Positions 1 through 10,230 of a stretch of 64,000 nt of DNA are shown piece after piece (position 1 is the first letter of the stretch; every line of letters starts with the position of its first letter). The position numbers and the translations under genes were made by a program. The stretch lies in the NCBI GenBank assembly GCA_052043515.1, contig JBQEQX010000001.1, forward strand, positions 434,001 to 498,000. Direction: 5' to 3'. The notes under the pieces were generated by a model. It was not told the origin of the DNA, did no database searches, and saw only the letters and a program-made list of their open reading frames with translations. Source of the stretch: Ehrlichia sp052043515 (GTDB taxonomy: Bacteria > Pseudomonadota > Alphaproteobacteria > Rickettsiales > Anaplasmataceae).

Positions 1-656
1 ATAGAAGATTAGAGAGTAGCAACAATTTAGTTGTTTCTGCACTAAGTGCTAAAGTTGTTATCAACACATTAAAAGCAATACATATAGACAATATTGTCCT
101 AATTGATTTACATTCAAATCAACTTGCTGGTTTCTTTGACACAATTATTACCAATTTAAGTTCACATACTATTTTTACAGGAGATATTATACAAAAACAC
201 AATGCAGATAATCTAGTTATTGTATCTCCTGACTATGGAGCATTAAACAGAACCAGAACCTTTGCGAGCGCATTATCAAAACAATATAAATTAGATCACG
301 AAATTCAAGTAGCAGTAATAGATAAACATAGAAAAAAACCTGGTATATCAGAGGTCATGAATGTGACTGGTAATGTAGAATGCAGAGATTGTATCATTGT
401 AGATGACATTGTAGATTCAGCTGGAACATTATGTAATGCAGCTTCAGTGTTAAAAGATATGGGAGCATTACGAGTTAACGCATATGTGACGCATGGTGTA
501 TTATCCGGTCATGCGGTAGAGAAAATTATCAATTCGCAATTGGATACCTTAACGGTAACTGATACAGTAAATCATGGTTCGTTTAATACATCAAAAATTC
601 AAATTTTATCCGTTGATAAATTTTTAAGCGATTATATACTGTATAATTTAGTATAA
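1..656 (+). CDS. prs: Ribose-phosphate pyrophosphokinase, 5'-truncated
   Basis: Makes PRPP from ribose 5-phosphate and ATP in the cytoplasm, for purine, pyrimidine and NAD synthesis. The frame is open from base 3, so the start lies before the window; about 217 C-terminal residues remain of a family usually near 310. Visible family motifs are an RRL segment followed by SAKVV, the DLHSNQ stretch that continues into GFF, SPDYGA, and the PRPP-binding loop VDDIVDSAGTL. The protein ends 14 bases before gatC on the same strand, so the two are probably co-transcribed. No internal frame break is seen. Identity is secure from the motifs; only the 5' part is unknown. Confidence 0.93.
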   Translation, partial: RRLESSNNLVVSALSAKVVINTLKAIHIDNIVLIDLHSNQLAGFFDTIITNLSSHTIFTGDIIQKHNADNLVIVSPDYGALNRTRTFASALSKQYKLDHEIQVAVIDKHRKKPGISEVMNVTGNVECRDCIIVDDIVDSAGTLCNAASVLKDMGALRVNAYVTHGVLSGHAVEKIINSQLDTLTVTDTVNHGSFNTSKIQILSVDKFLSDYILYNLV

Positions 657-670
657 GTTTAAGGAATAAA

Positions 671-1015
671 TTGATAGATAATATACCCGAAAGTAACACT
701 TCCCTTTTTCACACAAAGAGGAGCAAAACATTAGCTAAGGAAGATTTATTACAAGCCGCAAGGCTAGTTAGAATAAAACTAGATGATAATGAAGTTGATT
801 ATTATTTGAAGGAATTAGAGGTGGTACTAAATTGGATACAAGCAATATCACAAATTGATTCTAGTGGCATTACTCCAATGAGTCATGGTGGCATTGATTG
901 TGCATTATACCTACGTGAAGATGTTGTAAATGACGGTGATATAAGAGATATAGTACTATCTGAAGCACCAGAACAAGAACATGATTTTTTTGTCGTACCA
1001 AAAGTAATAGAATAA
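671..1015 (+). CDS. gatC: Glu/Asp-tRNA(Gln/Asn) amidotransferase subunit C
   Basis: Small subunit of the GatCAB complex, which converts misacylated Glu-tRNA(Gln) (and Asp-tRNA(Asn)) to the correct aminoacyl-tRNA. The 114-residue product has the GatC pattern: a helix with EDLLQAARLVRIKL, an ELE-x-VLNWI segment, the PMSHGG turn, then LREDVV and a terminal VVPKVIE. A TTG start is chosen because AAGG lies six bases upstream and no in-frame ATG precedes the conserved helix. This leaves an N-terminal extension of roughly 20 residues compared with typical GatC. gatA and gatB are not in this window, so the complex is encoded at scattered loci. Confidence 0.9.
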   Translation: MIDNIPESNTSLFHTKRSKTLAKEDLLQAARLVRIKLDDNEVDYYLKELEVVLNWIQAISQIDSSGITPMSHGGIDCALYLREDVVNDGDIRDIVLSEAPEQEHDFFVVPKVIE

Positions 1016-1498
1016 CATACTATAGACAACTAAAAGCTACTCTAATAAACCATGTTTATACTTTGTTTCAAAAATGTCATGCCGTTATAGAATAAGAATG
1101 TAATTTTTTGCAGGTAAAAATCATACTAGCACAGTGTGTAACATAAAAAAATTAACATTACAAGAAAACACATGCTACATTGTATCACAGGAGATGTGCA
1201 TAATCCTTCATGATTGAATCAACATTATAGAATAAATTACTTATTATAAATCAATGTCTATCCGATAGACCTGACAAATCAATATAAATCTCCTCTGCAC
1301 TACACATTTCATCATTATATAAAGATAACTACACATTAACACTCAACAGCGCATCTACTGTTTTCTTTCTGACCACTATATGCAACCTTATTTTATACAG
1401 AAATATCTTTCAGTATCCAATTACTATAAATAGCACAGCAGCATCACGCCATTCTATAATTTATACATGTTTTTTCTACTATACATAGAAAAATTAAA
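1016..1498. other. Non-coding gap between convergent gatC and acnA
   Basis: About 480 AT-rich bases with no credible reading frame on either strand. The only structure noticed is the AT palindrome next to the acnA stop, listed separately. Confidence 0.6.
1471..1493. terminator. Possible terminator-like palindrome after acnA
   Basis: An 8-bp perfect inverted repeat, TTTTTCTA and TAGAAAAA, with a 7-base loop lies six bases beyond the acnA stop in a convergent gap. It is almost pure AT and lacks a GC-rich stem, so it is at best a weak terminator and could be chance in AT-rich DNA. Confidence 0.3.
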
Positions 1499-4136
1499 CT
1501 AATTTCCCATCATTTTCATCAGCACATACTGTAATACACCACCACTTTTAAAATATTCGACTTCAATAGCAGTATTAAGACTGCAAACCAATGTAATAAC
1601 TTCACTAATACCATCTTCTTTTCTAAAAATGATACATTCTACTTCCTTATTTATACCAATTTCCCCAATAATACTAATCTCCTCATTACCCACAAGTCGC
1701 AAAGTTTTCCTTGTACATCCATTTTTAAACATCAGCGGTAATATACCCATGCCAATAAGGTTAGACCTATGTATACGTTCAAAACTTTCCGCTATAATGG
1801 CTTTAATATTTAAAAAGAAAGTCCCTTTAGCAGCCCAATCTCTACTTGATCCGCTACCATATTCTTTACCAGCAATTACAACCAATGGTACATTATCTTT
1901 CTTATAGAGTTGTGATGCATCAAATATTGACATCTCTTCACCAGTGGGGACATACTTAGTAAAACCACCTTCGCGACTTACCATTTCATTGCGTACACGA
2001 ATATTGGCAAAAGTTCCACGCGTCATCACATGATGATTCCCTCTTCTTGACCCATAAGAATTAAAATCCCGTACCGTAACATTATTCTGTATTAAAAATT
2101 TACCTGCAGGACTATCTATATCAATATTACCCGCTGGAGAAATATGATCAGTAGTTACACTATCACCTAACAAAGCTAAAATATTCGCGTTGTTAATACT
2201 AATATTATCATCACCATCGACACTGGGAGACAGATCATTAAAATATGTAGGCCTCTGCATATACGTACTATCTGCATCCCACATGTAAATATCGCTATCA
2301 GCACATTTTATATCTTCCCAATGTTTTTCTCCACTAAAAATATGTTTATACTTATCAACAAACATCTGTTGACTAATGGTATTAAAGATAACCTCATTTA
2401 TTTCATCACTAGATGGCCATATATCTCGCAGATAAATGTTTCTTCCTTTACCATCGACAGCTATTGGATCAACATTAAAATCAATATTAACAGTACCAGC
2501 TATAGCATAAGCCACAACAAGAGGAGGAGAAGCTAAAAAATTAGCTTTTATACATGGATGTATCCTTCCTTCAAAATTACGATTACCAGATAAAACTGAT
2601 GCAACTACCAAATCATTAACCCTTATATCCTCTTCAATATTAGATGCTAGTGGACCAGAATTCCCTATACAAGTGGTACATCCATAACCAACCAAGTAAA
2701 ACCCTAGCGCATCTAAATGTTCCTGCAACCCCGATTTTGTCAAATATTCAGTAACAACTTGCGATCCAGGAGCTAGCGAAGTCTTGACCCATGATTTAGA
2801 CTTTAAATTTAACAAATTAGCTTTACGTGCAACAAGTCCAGCTGCAATCATAACACTTGGATTTGATGTATTAGTACAACTGGTAATAGCAGCAATCACA
2901 ACATCACCGTTTCGTAAAGATTGTTTTTTTGTACTAACTTTGGTTAATTCTGAATTTGGTAATAAATCTTGTAACTTTGCCTTTACCTGAGAAAGAAAAA
3001 TTTTATCTTGAGGCCTTTTTGGACCAGCAAGAACAGGTTGTACCTCTTCTAAATCAAATTCTATTTTATCATCATACCGTAATTCTTCTTTAGTATGCCA
3101 CAAATATTGCTTTTTGGCATAGGATTCTACCAAATCTATAAGTAACAAATCACGTCCTGTTATTTCCAAATATTCTAGAGTTTTATGATCTATAGGAAAG
3201 AATCCACATGTAGCACCATATTCAGGCGCCATATTGGCAATAGTTGCTCTATCAGCAATTGATAAACTATCTAATCCATCTCCATAAAATTCAATAAATT
3301 TCCCTACAACTCCCTTACTCCTTAAAATATTAGTAATAGTCAATACCATATCTGTCGCAGTAACACCCTCCAACAGTTTTCCAGTGAGCTTAAACCCTAT
3401 AACTTCAGGAATAAGCATAGTAATGGGCTGACCTAACATAACTGCCTCAGCTTCTATACCACCTACTCCCCACCCTAAAACTGATAAACCATTAATCATA
3501 GTAGTATGACTATCAGTTCCAACTAAAGTATCTGGATATATGAGATTTCCTTCACTCCATATCACTTTAGCGAGATGCTCTAAATTTACTTGATGACATA
3601 TACCAGCTCCAGGAGGAACTACACGGAAATTCTTAAAAGCATGTTGCCCCCACTTTAAAAACTTATATCTTTCTAAATTTCTCTGTATTTCTATAGATAC
3701 GTTTCTATTAAAAGCATCACTACTTCCATAAGAATCGACTTGAATAGAATGATCTATAACCAAGTCAACTGGTACCTTAGGACTAATTATATTTGGATCT
3801 TTGTTATTTTCTTTAACACAATCACGCATTGCAGCTAAATCAACTATTGCAGGCACACCAGTAAAATCTTGCATTAATACCCTAGCTGGAGAAAAATTAA
3901 TCTCACAATTCACATGTTGATTAACACATTGAGAGAATCTTTTTTATATCTTCAATCTTAACATTATGCCCGTCTTCTTTTCGCAATAAATTTTCAAACA
4001 GTACTTTAAGTGAATATGGAAGTTTACTAATATCCACCCCCAACTTATTACATGCAACTTTTAAACTAAAGTACTCATAACAATTTTGTCCTAAACTCAA
4101 TTTTGCTTTTGAATCAAGAGAATTTAAAAATTCCAC
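1499..4136 (-). CDS. acnA: Aconitate hydratase (one homopolymer frame break)
   Basis: TCA-cycle enzyme interconverting citrate and isocitrate with a 4Fe-4S cluster. The product is about 878 residues, normal for AcnA. It shows PARVLMQDFTGVPA near the N terminus, the GTDSHTTM block, cluster cysteines in TSCTNTSNPSV and in YGCTTCIGNSGP, and the C-terminal swivel domain with YGSGSSRDWAAKG. A GTG start at 4136 follows AAGGAG by eight bases. The frame breaks at the A6 run (plus-strand T6) at 3940-3945; removing one base joins IEDIK to the QCVNQHV stretch directly before the conserved core. It stands alone, with about 890 bases upstream. The break looks like a sequence error rather than a dead gene. 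Confidence 0.95.
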
Positions 4137-5026
4137 ACCATATACTCCTTGTAACCTAACTTTTCATAAAATAATCAACATATAAAGACAACATTTAGTA
4201 TACACTAAATATTTAAGTTAAAACACCCATAACAAGCTCCTCAGCACATTAATGACATTGCACTGACATGTCTTCCACACTTACTTCTATTTAAAGAACC
4301 TATTAATAATAATACACCGAATATAGATACCTTTAAATCAAGTATTCAAAAACACTTTCAACAATTTAAACATATTACACTGTTCTCTACGGCTTATATT
4401 TTTTATTAACTAGAACTAAGTATACATACATAAATTTTATTTTCTATTATAAACTAAATAGAATTTCTATAATTAAGATTAATGCTAACATTATAAGAAA
4501 AAAGTCTATTCATATTTTTATAACATTTCACTACAACAACTAATTCTCTAAACATGTCTTTAACACTATAAGCTAGTATTATAATACATATACATAAAAC
4601 CCATCTCCACGTTCAATAATTGTTGAATAGATAGTACCTACAGGTAACATGCCATGCTAAAATATGTGTTACTACAATAAACACAAGTAATACTACTGAA
4701 CAACCTAGAATCAACAAATGGTGTCACTCCTCTCAGTCACTGAACAAAAATTTTTATAACTGCATAGTACATGAATTCATAGTATTTCTATATTCTTTGT
4801 TTCCATACCGAACAACATCTTAAACAAAAAAATTGGATATCCTTTACAATTATTTTGATTAATTACTTGGAATACTAGAACGTAAAAATTACAAGCAACA
4901 AATTTTGCATAGAAATAAATCAATGTTTATACAATTTTGATTAAGAGCATAAATGAATTACCTGAGGTAACATATTCATATATAGACAAGGACATAAACC
5001 AACATTGGAAGCAAGTTTATAAGACA
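4137..5026. other. Long AT-rich gap upstream of acnA
   Basis: About 890 bases between acnA and apaG, both on the minus strand. No open frame with family features was recognised on either strand. It must contain the acnA promoter; I cannot place it with confidence. Confidence 0.5.
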
Positions 5027-5431
5027 TCAATGAGGTTTTGTATTAACATAGGGACTATCTAAAGAAAACATTGGTATATTCACATAGAAAACCTGTGCAG
5101 CATCCTCGTCCATAAATTGATATTCCCCATGCATCATACCAGAAGGAGTACTTAAATAGGCCCCACTTGTATATTCAAAAAACTCTCCCGGCTTTAATAC
5201 TGGCTGTTTTCCTATAACACCAAGACCAGTTACCTCATTAATAATACCGGTTGAATCAATGATTTTCCAACTTCTCCTTAATAACTGAACTGTTGAACTA
5301 CTTTTATTTTTTACTCTTATATTATATAACCATATATAACAATCTTCGTCGGGAGCAGATTGTTCTTCTAAATAACTCGGAATAACTTTAACTTCTATAA
5401 GTTTAGTCATGCTGTAATATTGCAACGTCAT
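5027..5431 (-). CDS. apaG: ApaG domain protein
   Basis: A 134-residue single-domain ApaG protein with an immunoglobulin-like fold; its biochemical role in bacteria is not settled. Family features seen are YIWLYNIRVKN, QLLRRSWKI, the GLGVIGKQPVLKPGE strand pair and the diagnostic TPSGMMHGEYQFM turn. The ATG at 5431 is chosen because AAGG lies six bases upstream; another in-frame ATG lies at 5410. It is monocistronic, with acnA far downstream on the same strand and purK divergent upstream. Confidence 0.9.
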   Translation of the reverse strand: MTLQYYSMTKLIEVKVIPSYLEEQSAPDEDCYIWLYNIRVKNKSSSTVQLLRRSWKIIDSTGIINEVTGLGVIGKQPVLKPGEFFEYTSGAYLSTPSGMMHGEYQFMDEDAAQVFYVNIPMFSLDSPYVNTKPH

Positions 5432-5713
5432 AAACAACCTTCAGTCATACTGCAATAATACATTAATTTCATCAATATATCAATACACAATACCTCGAGT
5501 TTATTAGTTGAGAAAATTAAAAATATTTAAATCACAAGTAATATTTCATCAAACCACTGTTAATTGATTTTCTTTTCTAACTAAAACTTTCAATCAGAAT
5601 GTCATTCTGATGCAAGTGCTATCATAAATTCATATAATCTTGTTTATTTAATTGACTTATCTTTTTAAGCAAGATTATTATTAACTTCTGGTAATACTAC
5701 AGAATCTATTGCT

Positions 5714-6796
5714 ATGCTGCATGACTCACATATTAATCCTGGATCCACTATTGGAATTATCGGTGGAGGCCAGCTTGGAAAAATGATCTCTATAGCTGCA
5801 GCAAAATTAGGATATAAAACTCACATATTAACTGATAATCCTGACAGTCCATCGGTGCAAGTTACCAATAATGTCACCGTACTAAACAGTTACCGCGATA
5901 CAGAAGTACTACTTAAGTTTGCATCTAACATCGACGTTGCAACTCTGGAATTCGAAAATATTCCAAGTACTGTAATAGATGTTTTATCGAAAAAAACAAA
6001 AGTTTATCCTGGTAAAAAAGCTTTGTATATTGCCCAAAGTAGAATAAGAGAAAAACAACATATAAGAAATTTAGGCATCAGAACTACAAATTTTAAAATA
6101 ATTGAAAGACATAATGATTTAGAACAGAATATCCTAGAATTAGGATATCCTGCTCTATTGAAAATCACAGAACTAGGTTATGATGGAAAGGGGCAGTATA
6201 CAATAAAACATGAAAATGATCTAAAAGCCTTGTCAATACTCGATTGGGATCAGACGTATATTTTAGAAAAGTATGTAAAAATCCATAAAGAAATTTCTGT
6301 TATAATCTCAAAAAGCGTTGATGGTTCCATAGAATTTTTTCCTATTGCAGAAAACTATTATGACAATGGTGTTTTATCAACATCTTCAGTTCCAGCACAA
6401 ATTAGCGAAGAAATAAGTGCACAAGCACAACAAATTGCAATAAAAATTGTAGAATCTTTAAATTTAGTGGGTCTATTAGCAATAGAGTATTTTATTACAG
6501 ATACGCAAGAACTGATAGTAAATGAAATAGCACCTCGTCCTCATAATTCCGGACATTGGAGTTTAGATGCTTGTAATATCGACCAATTTGAACAGTTAGT
6601 AAGAGCAATCTGTGGATTACCTTTGCAATCGGTAAAACTATTTTTCCCATGTACTATGAACAACATACTAGGAGAAGATATATACAAGTATTATAAATAT
6701 GAAGCTAAAATTAATGAAAGTGTATATATATACGGCAAGAAAAAAGTTAGTAACAAAAGAAAAATGGGACACATTAACACCTTAGAGTTGAATTGA
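5714..6796 (+). CDS. purK: N5-carboxyaminoimidazole ribonucleotide synthase
   Basis: ATP-grasp enzyme that carboxylates AIR with ATP and bicarbonate to N5-CAIR in de novo purine synthesis. The product is 360 residues, normal length. The N-terminal nucleotide-fold motif GIIGGGQLGKM, the ATP-grasp segments YPALLKITELGYDGKGQ and ILEKYV, and the substrate motif NEIAPRPHNSGHW are all present. No frame break occurs. The pathway partner purE is not in the window, but purH is at 51.8 kb and prs at the left edge. Roughly 700 bases of largely decayed DNA follow before the secretion island. Confidence 0.95.
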   Translation: MLHDSHINPGSTIGIIGGGQLGKMISIAAAKLGYKTHILTDNPDSPSVQVTNNVTVLNSYRDTEVLLKFASNIDVATLEFENIPSTVIDVLSKKTKVYPGKKALYIAQSRIREKQHIRNLGIRTTNFKIIERHNDLEQNILELGYPALLKITELGYDGKGQYTIKHENDLKALSILDWDQTYILEKYVKIHKEISVIISKSVDGSIEFFPIAENYYDNGVLSTSSVPAQISEEISAQAQQIAIKIVESLNLVGLLAIEYFITDTQELIVNEIAPRPHNSGHWSLDACNIDQFEQLVRAICGLPLQSVKLFFPCTMNNILGEDIYKYYKYEAKINESVYIYGKKKVSNKRKMGHINTLELN

Positions 6797-6989
6797 TCTC
6801 ATATTTATAAATTCTGTGACAATTATATATTGCTCTATATAACGCTCACTATTGCTCAAAATATCACAACATATATGTGCAACTTTTATACTTAACAATT
6901 CAGTATGTTAAGGATATTCTCGTACATAATATTCACATCGTTAGAAAAAAATTTATAAGCTAATTCTTATCTGTAGATAAACACTTCAA

Positions 6990-7130
6990 TTAAGCTGTAG
7001 TTGATATTTTACATCCATTATTATTCTCTATAAGAAACACTATAAAATTACATGGAACTCTCACATAGCTATTATGATACTTTTCAGCTAATGGATCTAT
7101 ACTATTTTCATAAGCTGTAAATTTACTCAT
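6990..7130 (-). CDS. Small unidentified open frame (46 residues)
   Basis: An ATG-initiated frame of 46 codons with AGG nine bases upstream. The product begins MSKFTAYENSIDPLAEKY and ends NNNGCKISTTA. It has no signal peptide, no membrane segment and no family that I recognise. It sits between purK and a decayed virB4 fragment, so it may be a remnant or a real small protein. Codon use is compatible with coding but the length is too short to be decisive. Confidence 0.25.
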   Translation of the reverse strand: MSKFTAYENSIDPLAEKYHNSYVRVPCNFIVFLIENNNGCKISTTA

Positions 7131-7177
7131 ATAAAACCTCGTATCCAGAAAATCATATAATAATTTGCCTATGAATC

Positions 7178-7423
7178 TGGAAATTCAGTATTGATTGTAA
7201 TACAAAAGTTCTTGGATTAAATGTTGTAGGAATTTCCTAAGCCTAAACGTGATTCTGTACTTATTTGTTACGTTTTGCATGCATTAATTATCTCGACAGA
7301 TCACATACAATACTAGTAGTAACATGGGTTTTGGATCATGTTTTCACAAGTAATCAAGAATTTGACGACTAGATTGAAGAAATCAATATATATTACAAAC
7401 CAGATCCACAAATAGAAATTTAA
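7178..7423 (+). pseudogene. Decayed virB4 fragment on the opposite strand
   Basis: Read in one plus-strand frame, this stretch gives IDCNTKVLGLNV, then CTYLLRFACINYLD, then TILVV and WVLDHVFTSNQEFDD followed by IEEIN. These align in order with the intact virB4 at 20-22 kb (IDWNTKVLGLNV, ALINYLD, TILVVDEAWILDYVF, ELDDWIEEMN). At least four in-frame stops, loss of the Walker B acidic residues and many substitutions show true decay, unlike the homopolymer breaks elsewhere. Only a Walker-B-proximal piece remains. It marks the distal edge of the island and implies an extra virB4 copy in inverted orientation. Confidence 0.72.
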
Positions 7424-7508
7424 TGTTTTCGTAAATTTTTGCACTATGAAAACTTTAATTACGAAAAGCCACAATTACGTAAGATATAAAAAGTAACTAC
7501 AATATAGG

Positions 7509-9762
7509 CTAGATTATTTTTTTATCATACCAATCTTCACAAGTGACTTTTACCATACTACTTGCTCCCTTTTCAGTGGAACGAGTTTCAATATCAGCAC
7601 ACCCACCGGCACCAAAATATTTACTAGTATTTTCCTCTAAGATTTTTCCTGAAGTGCATTCGTCTTTTTTTAGTTCTTCCCACAAATTGTTCTTAGTAAA
7701 ACTTTGATAAGGAATAAACCTTATTCTTTTATCACTTGGTATATTTTCGGATTTCCTGTCTTCAGGGCCATCAACTACTCTATAATATAACATTCTCTTA
7801 TCACGTACTACATTATTCGCAACCACATTTGTTTTTAGATCATGAGGTAACTTTCCACCACCATTTGCCATTAACGCTACTTCACAAACTTCTTTTCCAG
7901 GCAAATCCATCTTGCAAAACGTAACTATAGCATCCGTTCCTGTATCACTCCCATCATCTAGAATTTGGTGGTGCATTTCTCGCAGTTGTATTCTCAAGAA
8001 ATATTTATTAGATTTCTTTATTTTAAACATACCCATTACATATTGGCCAGGCTTTCCTTCTTCATTTTTCCAATTTTCAAGATCAATTCTACCAGGTTGC
8101 CCACCAGCCCAAATCTCTACTTTGACAAAATCACATTTATCAGGTATGGCATGCACACCAGTAAGTTTAGGATAACGCAGCCACACATCTACACGGTTAT
8201 CACTTTCTACTTTCTTCTTGGGCTTTGAGTCTACAAGATTGTCATTTGTAGGAATTCTTTCTGCAACATATGTCTTACTGTCAAAATTGTCGACACACAT
8301 CTCCATGGAATAAGCATCCAAAAATTCCAGTTTATTCTTGAATTTTATATCTAAAGACAATTTCTTCTTATTATCAGCATTGACATACCTTAACACTTCA
8401 GCATCAAATTGACCAGAGCCTGTAAATTGTGTTAAAACTTCAGGATAGAGATTTGTTAAACTGCGTCCCATTAACCTTAACTTAGTATTCTGATATAAAT
8501 AAAAAAGAATCTTTAAAATCATTACATGGATTATTCGCTGGATAAATATCTAGTTTTTCACTTCTATCTTGCTCATCAGCAAAAAAATAGTAATCATCTT
8601 CATTTATTAAAATCCCATCTAAAAAATCTTGCGTTTTATCTTTTATGATATATTCGTAATCAGCACACTGAATATACTTTCTCCCATTAGTACGTACATA
8701 GCGTACCATTCTATCAGATAAAGGTTTAAGCCAAATATGTCTATCATATCCATTCTTACTAATTTTTAGTACATATCCAAACACAGTATTCATACCATCT
8801 ATACATTTTACGGCAATTTTATCATTACCCTGGTATTTTATCTTACTCATTTTACCGTTTGGACAATACTTTTTTGGCTTTAAAATTTTTCCATTTGAAC
8901 ATTCTTCATATAAGTAAAACCGATGGTTATTAAGATTAATTCTAGGTGCAACAATTTTAATACTTGCTCTATTTAATACATCACTTCCAATTGCAAAATC
9001 CTGCTTTAAAGAAGTTGTATTAACAAAGTTTACCTTTATCTCATTGTTATCAGATTTACTTAATATTGGTTGAGGTAATACAGGAATAGGTACACATTTA
9101 GTAATAAATCTTCCCTTATTATAATAATCAGCGCATATCCTGTTATAGCCAAGTCTATAAATTTTAAATTTATACAATTTTTTTATTAAACATAATTTTA
9201 CAATTTTTTTGCATAAAATCATCATCAGATAAAAAAAATTTTGTTTATATAATACGCCATTATCAGCTACTATAAGTCTAATACCAGGGTTAAAAAATGT
9301 TTGTTGAGAAAACTCTACAGGAACAAATCTCATCATATTTTTTTCTTCAAAAATCATTGAACAAAATGGCAAAGGTTCTATAAATCTTGGGCCTATTCTC
9401 TGGCATAGCGCTTTATTACCACATTTTGAACCCCATTCTGCTCGATTCGCCGGAAGATCTTCACAATAATCAACCACACATGTACACAATTTCGTGTTAA
9501 TAGGACTACTCTTATCAATATAAAGAATGGAGTGATAGGAAAGGAAACTTGGTCTTTTACACTCCCATACACCAACAATTACACAAGAAAGGAAATCGCA
9601 TATTTCTACTTTGTTATTCAAAAACTTCAAGTGTGCTAAACGAATTTCACGCTCTCTATTATTAACTTTCCCATAGCAAAACGCACATACACAAAAATTA
9701 CTAAACATTAATATAAATAAACACACTATAATTTTAACAATGTTAGCAACATATCCACCCAT
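7509..9762 (-). CDS. Exported Cys-rich, glycine-rich-domain island protein A (frame break)
   Basis: Smallest of three related island proteins, about 750 residues once one base is removed from the A6 run at 8501-8506. An N-terminal hydrophobic segment looks like a signal peptide. The shared core follows: PLPFC near residue 130, then QQTFFNPG, YRLGYN, CVPIPVLPQP and ECSNG. The glycine-rich domain begins at CDFVKVEIWAGG with GKPGQYVMG, and closes with FGAGGCADI and VKVTCEDW. It stops right after that domain, so it lacks the tails of proteins B and C. A weakly aligning stretch near 9180-9240, rich in T and A runs, may hide compensating indels. An ATG at 9762 is preferred over a GTG two codons upstream. 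The PFC region recalls extracytoplasmic parts of Rickettsiales VirB6 proteins, but no VirB6 membrane core is visible. Function unknown. Confidence 0.7.
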
Positions 9763-9768
9763 AAACAC

Positions 9769-10230
9769 ATTTACTTTTAATATATATAATTGAGATACAA
9801 TTTTTAATATATTAACATAAATAATTTTTATATTAACTATATTTTACTACAATATTAAAAATAAAATTAACTTTCAAGCTGATATCATAAAATAGATTAA
9901 AGAATATCATTCACAAACACGGGAAACAAATCCACAGTAATATACTTAAAACATATGATAGAAGATCAAAACATTTTGCTAAATAAGAACAACTAACTCA
10001 ATATATACAAACATTTAATACAATATCCATACGGTATATACCAGAATGTAAACTTCTCAAAATACCAGCTCAACATTCACACTATATTGAATTACAGTAA
10101 AAAAATTCCTCTACGATATCTGGAAAACACGAATATTAATATGTAAAAACAATGTTTTACTTAAGTTATGCACGTATGCTCATTCATTTAACATTTTATT
10201 TATCTACCATATCTATATTCATTCGTTTTT
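9769..10230. other. Non-coding gap between island proteins A and B
   Basis: About 460 AT-rich bases with no supported gene. It must hold the promoter of protein A if that gene is transcribed separately from B. Confidence 0.5.

Noticed and set aside
1629..2990. Plus-strand open frames inside acnA
   Set aside because: Antisense shadows of a strongly conserved gene.
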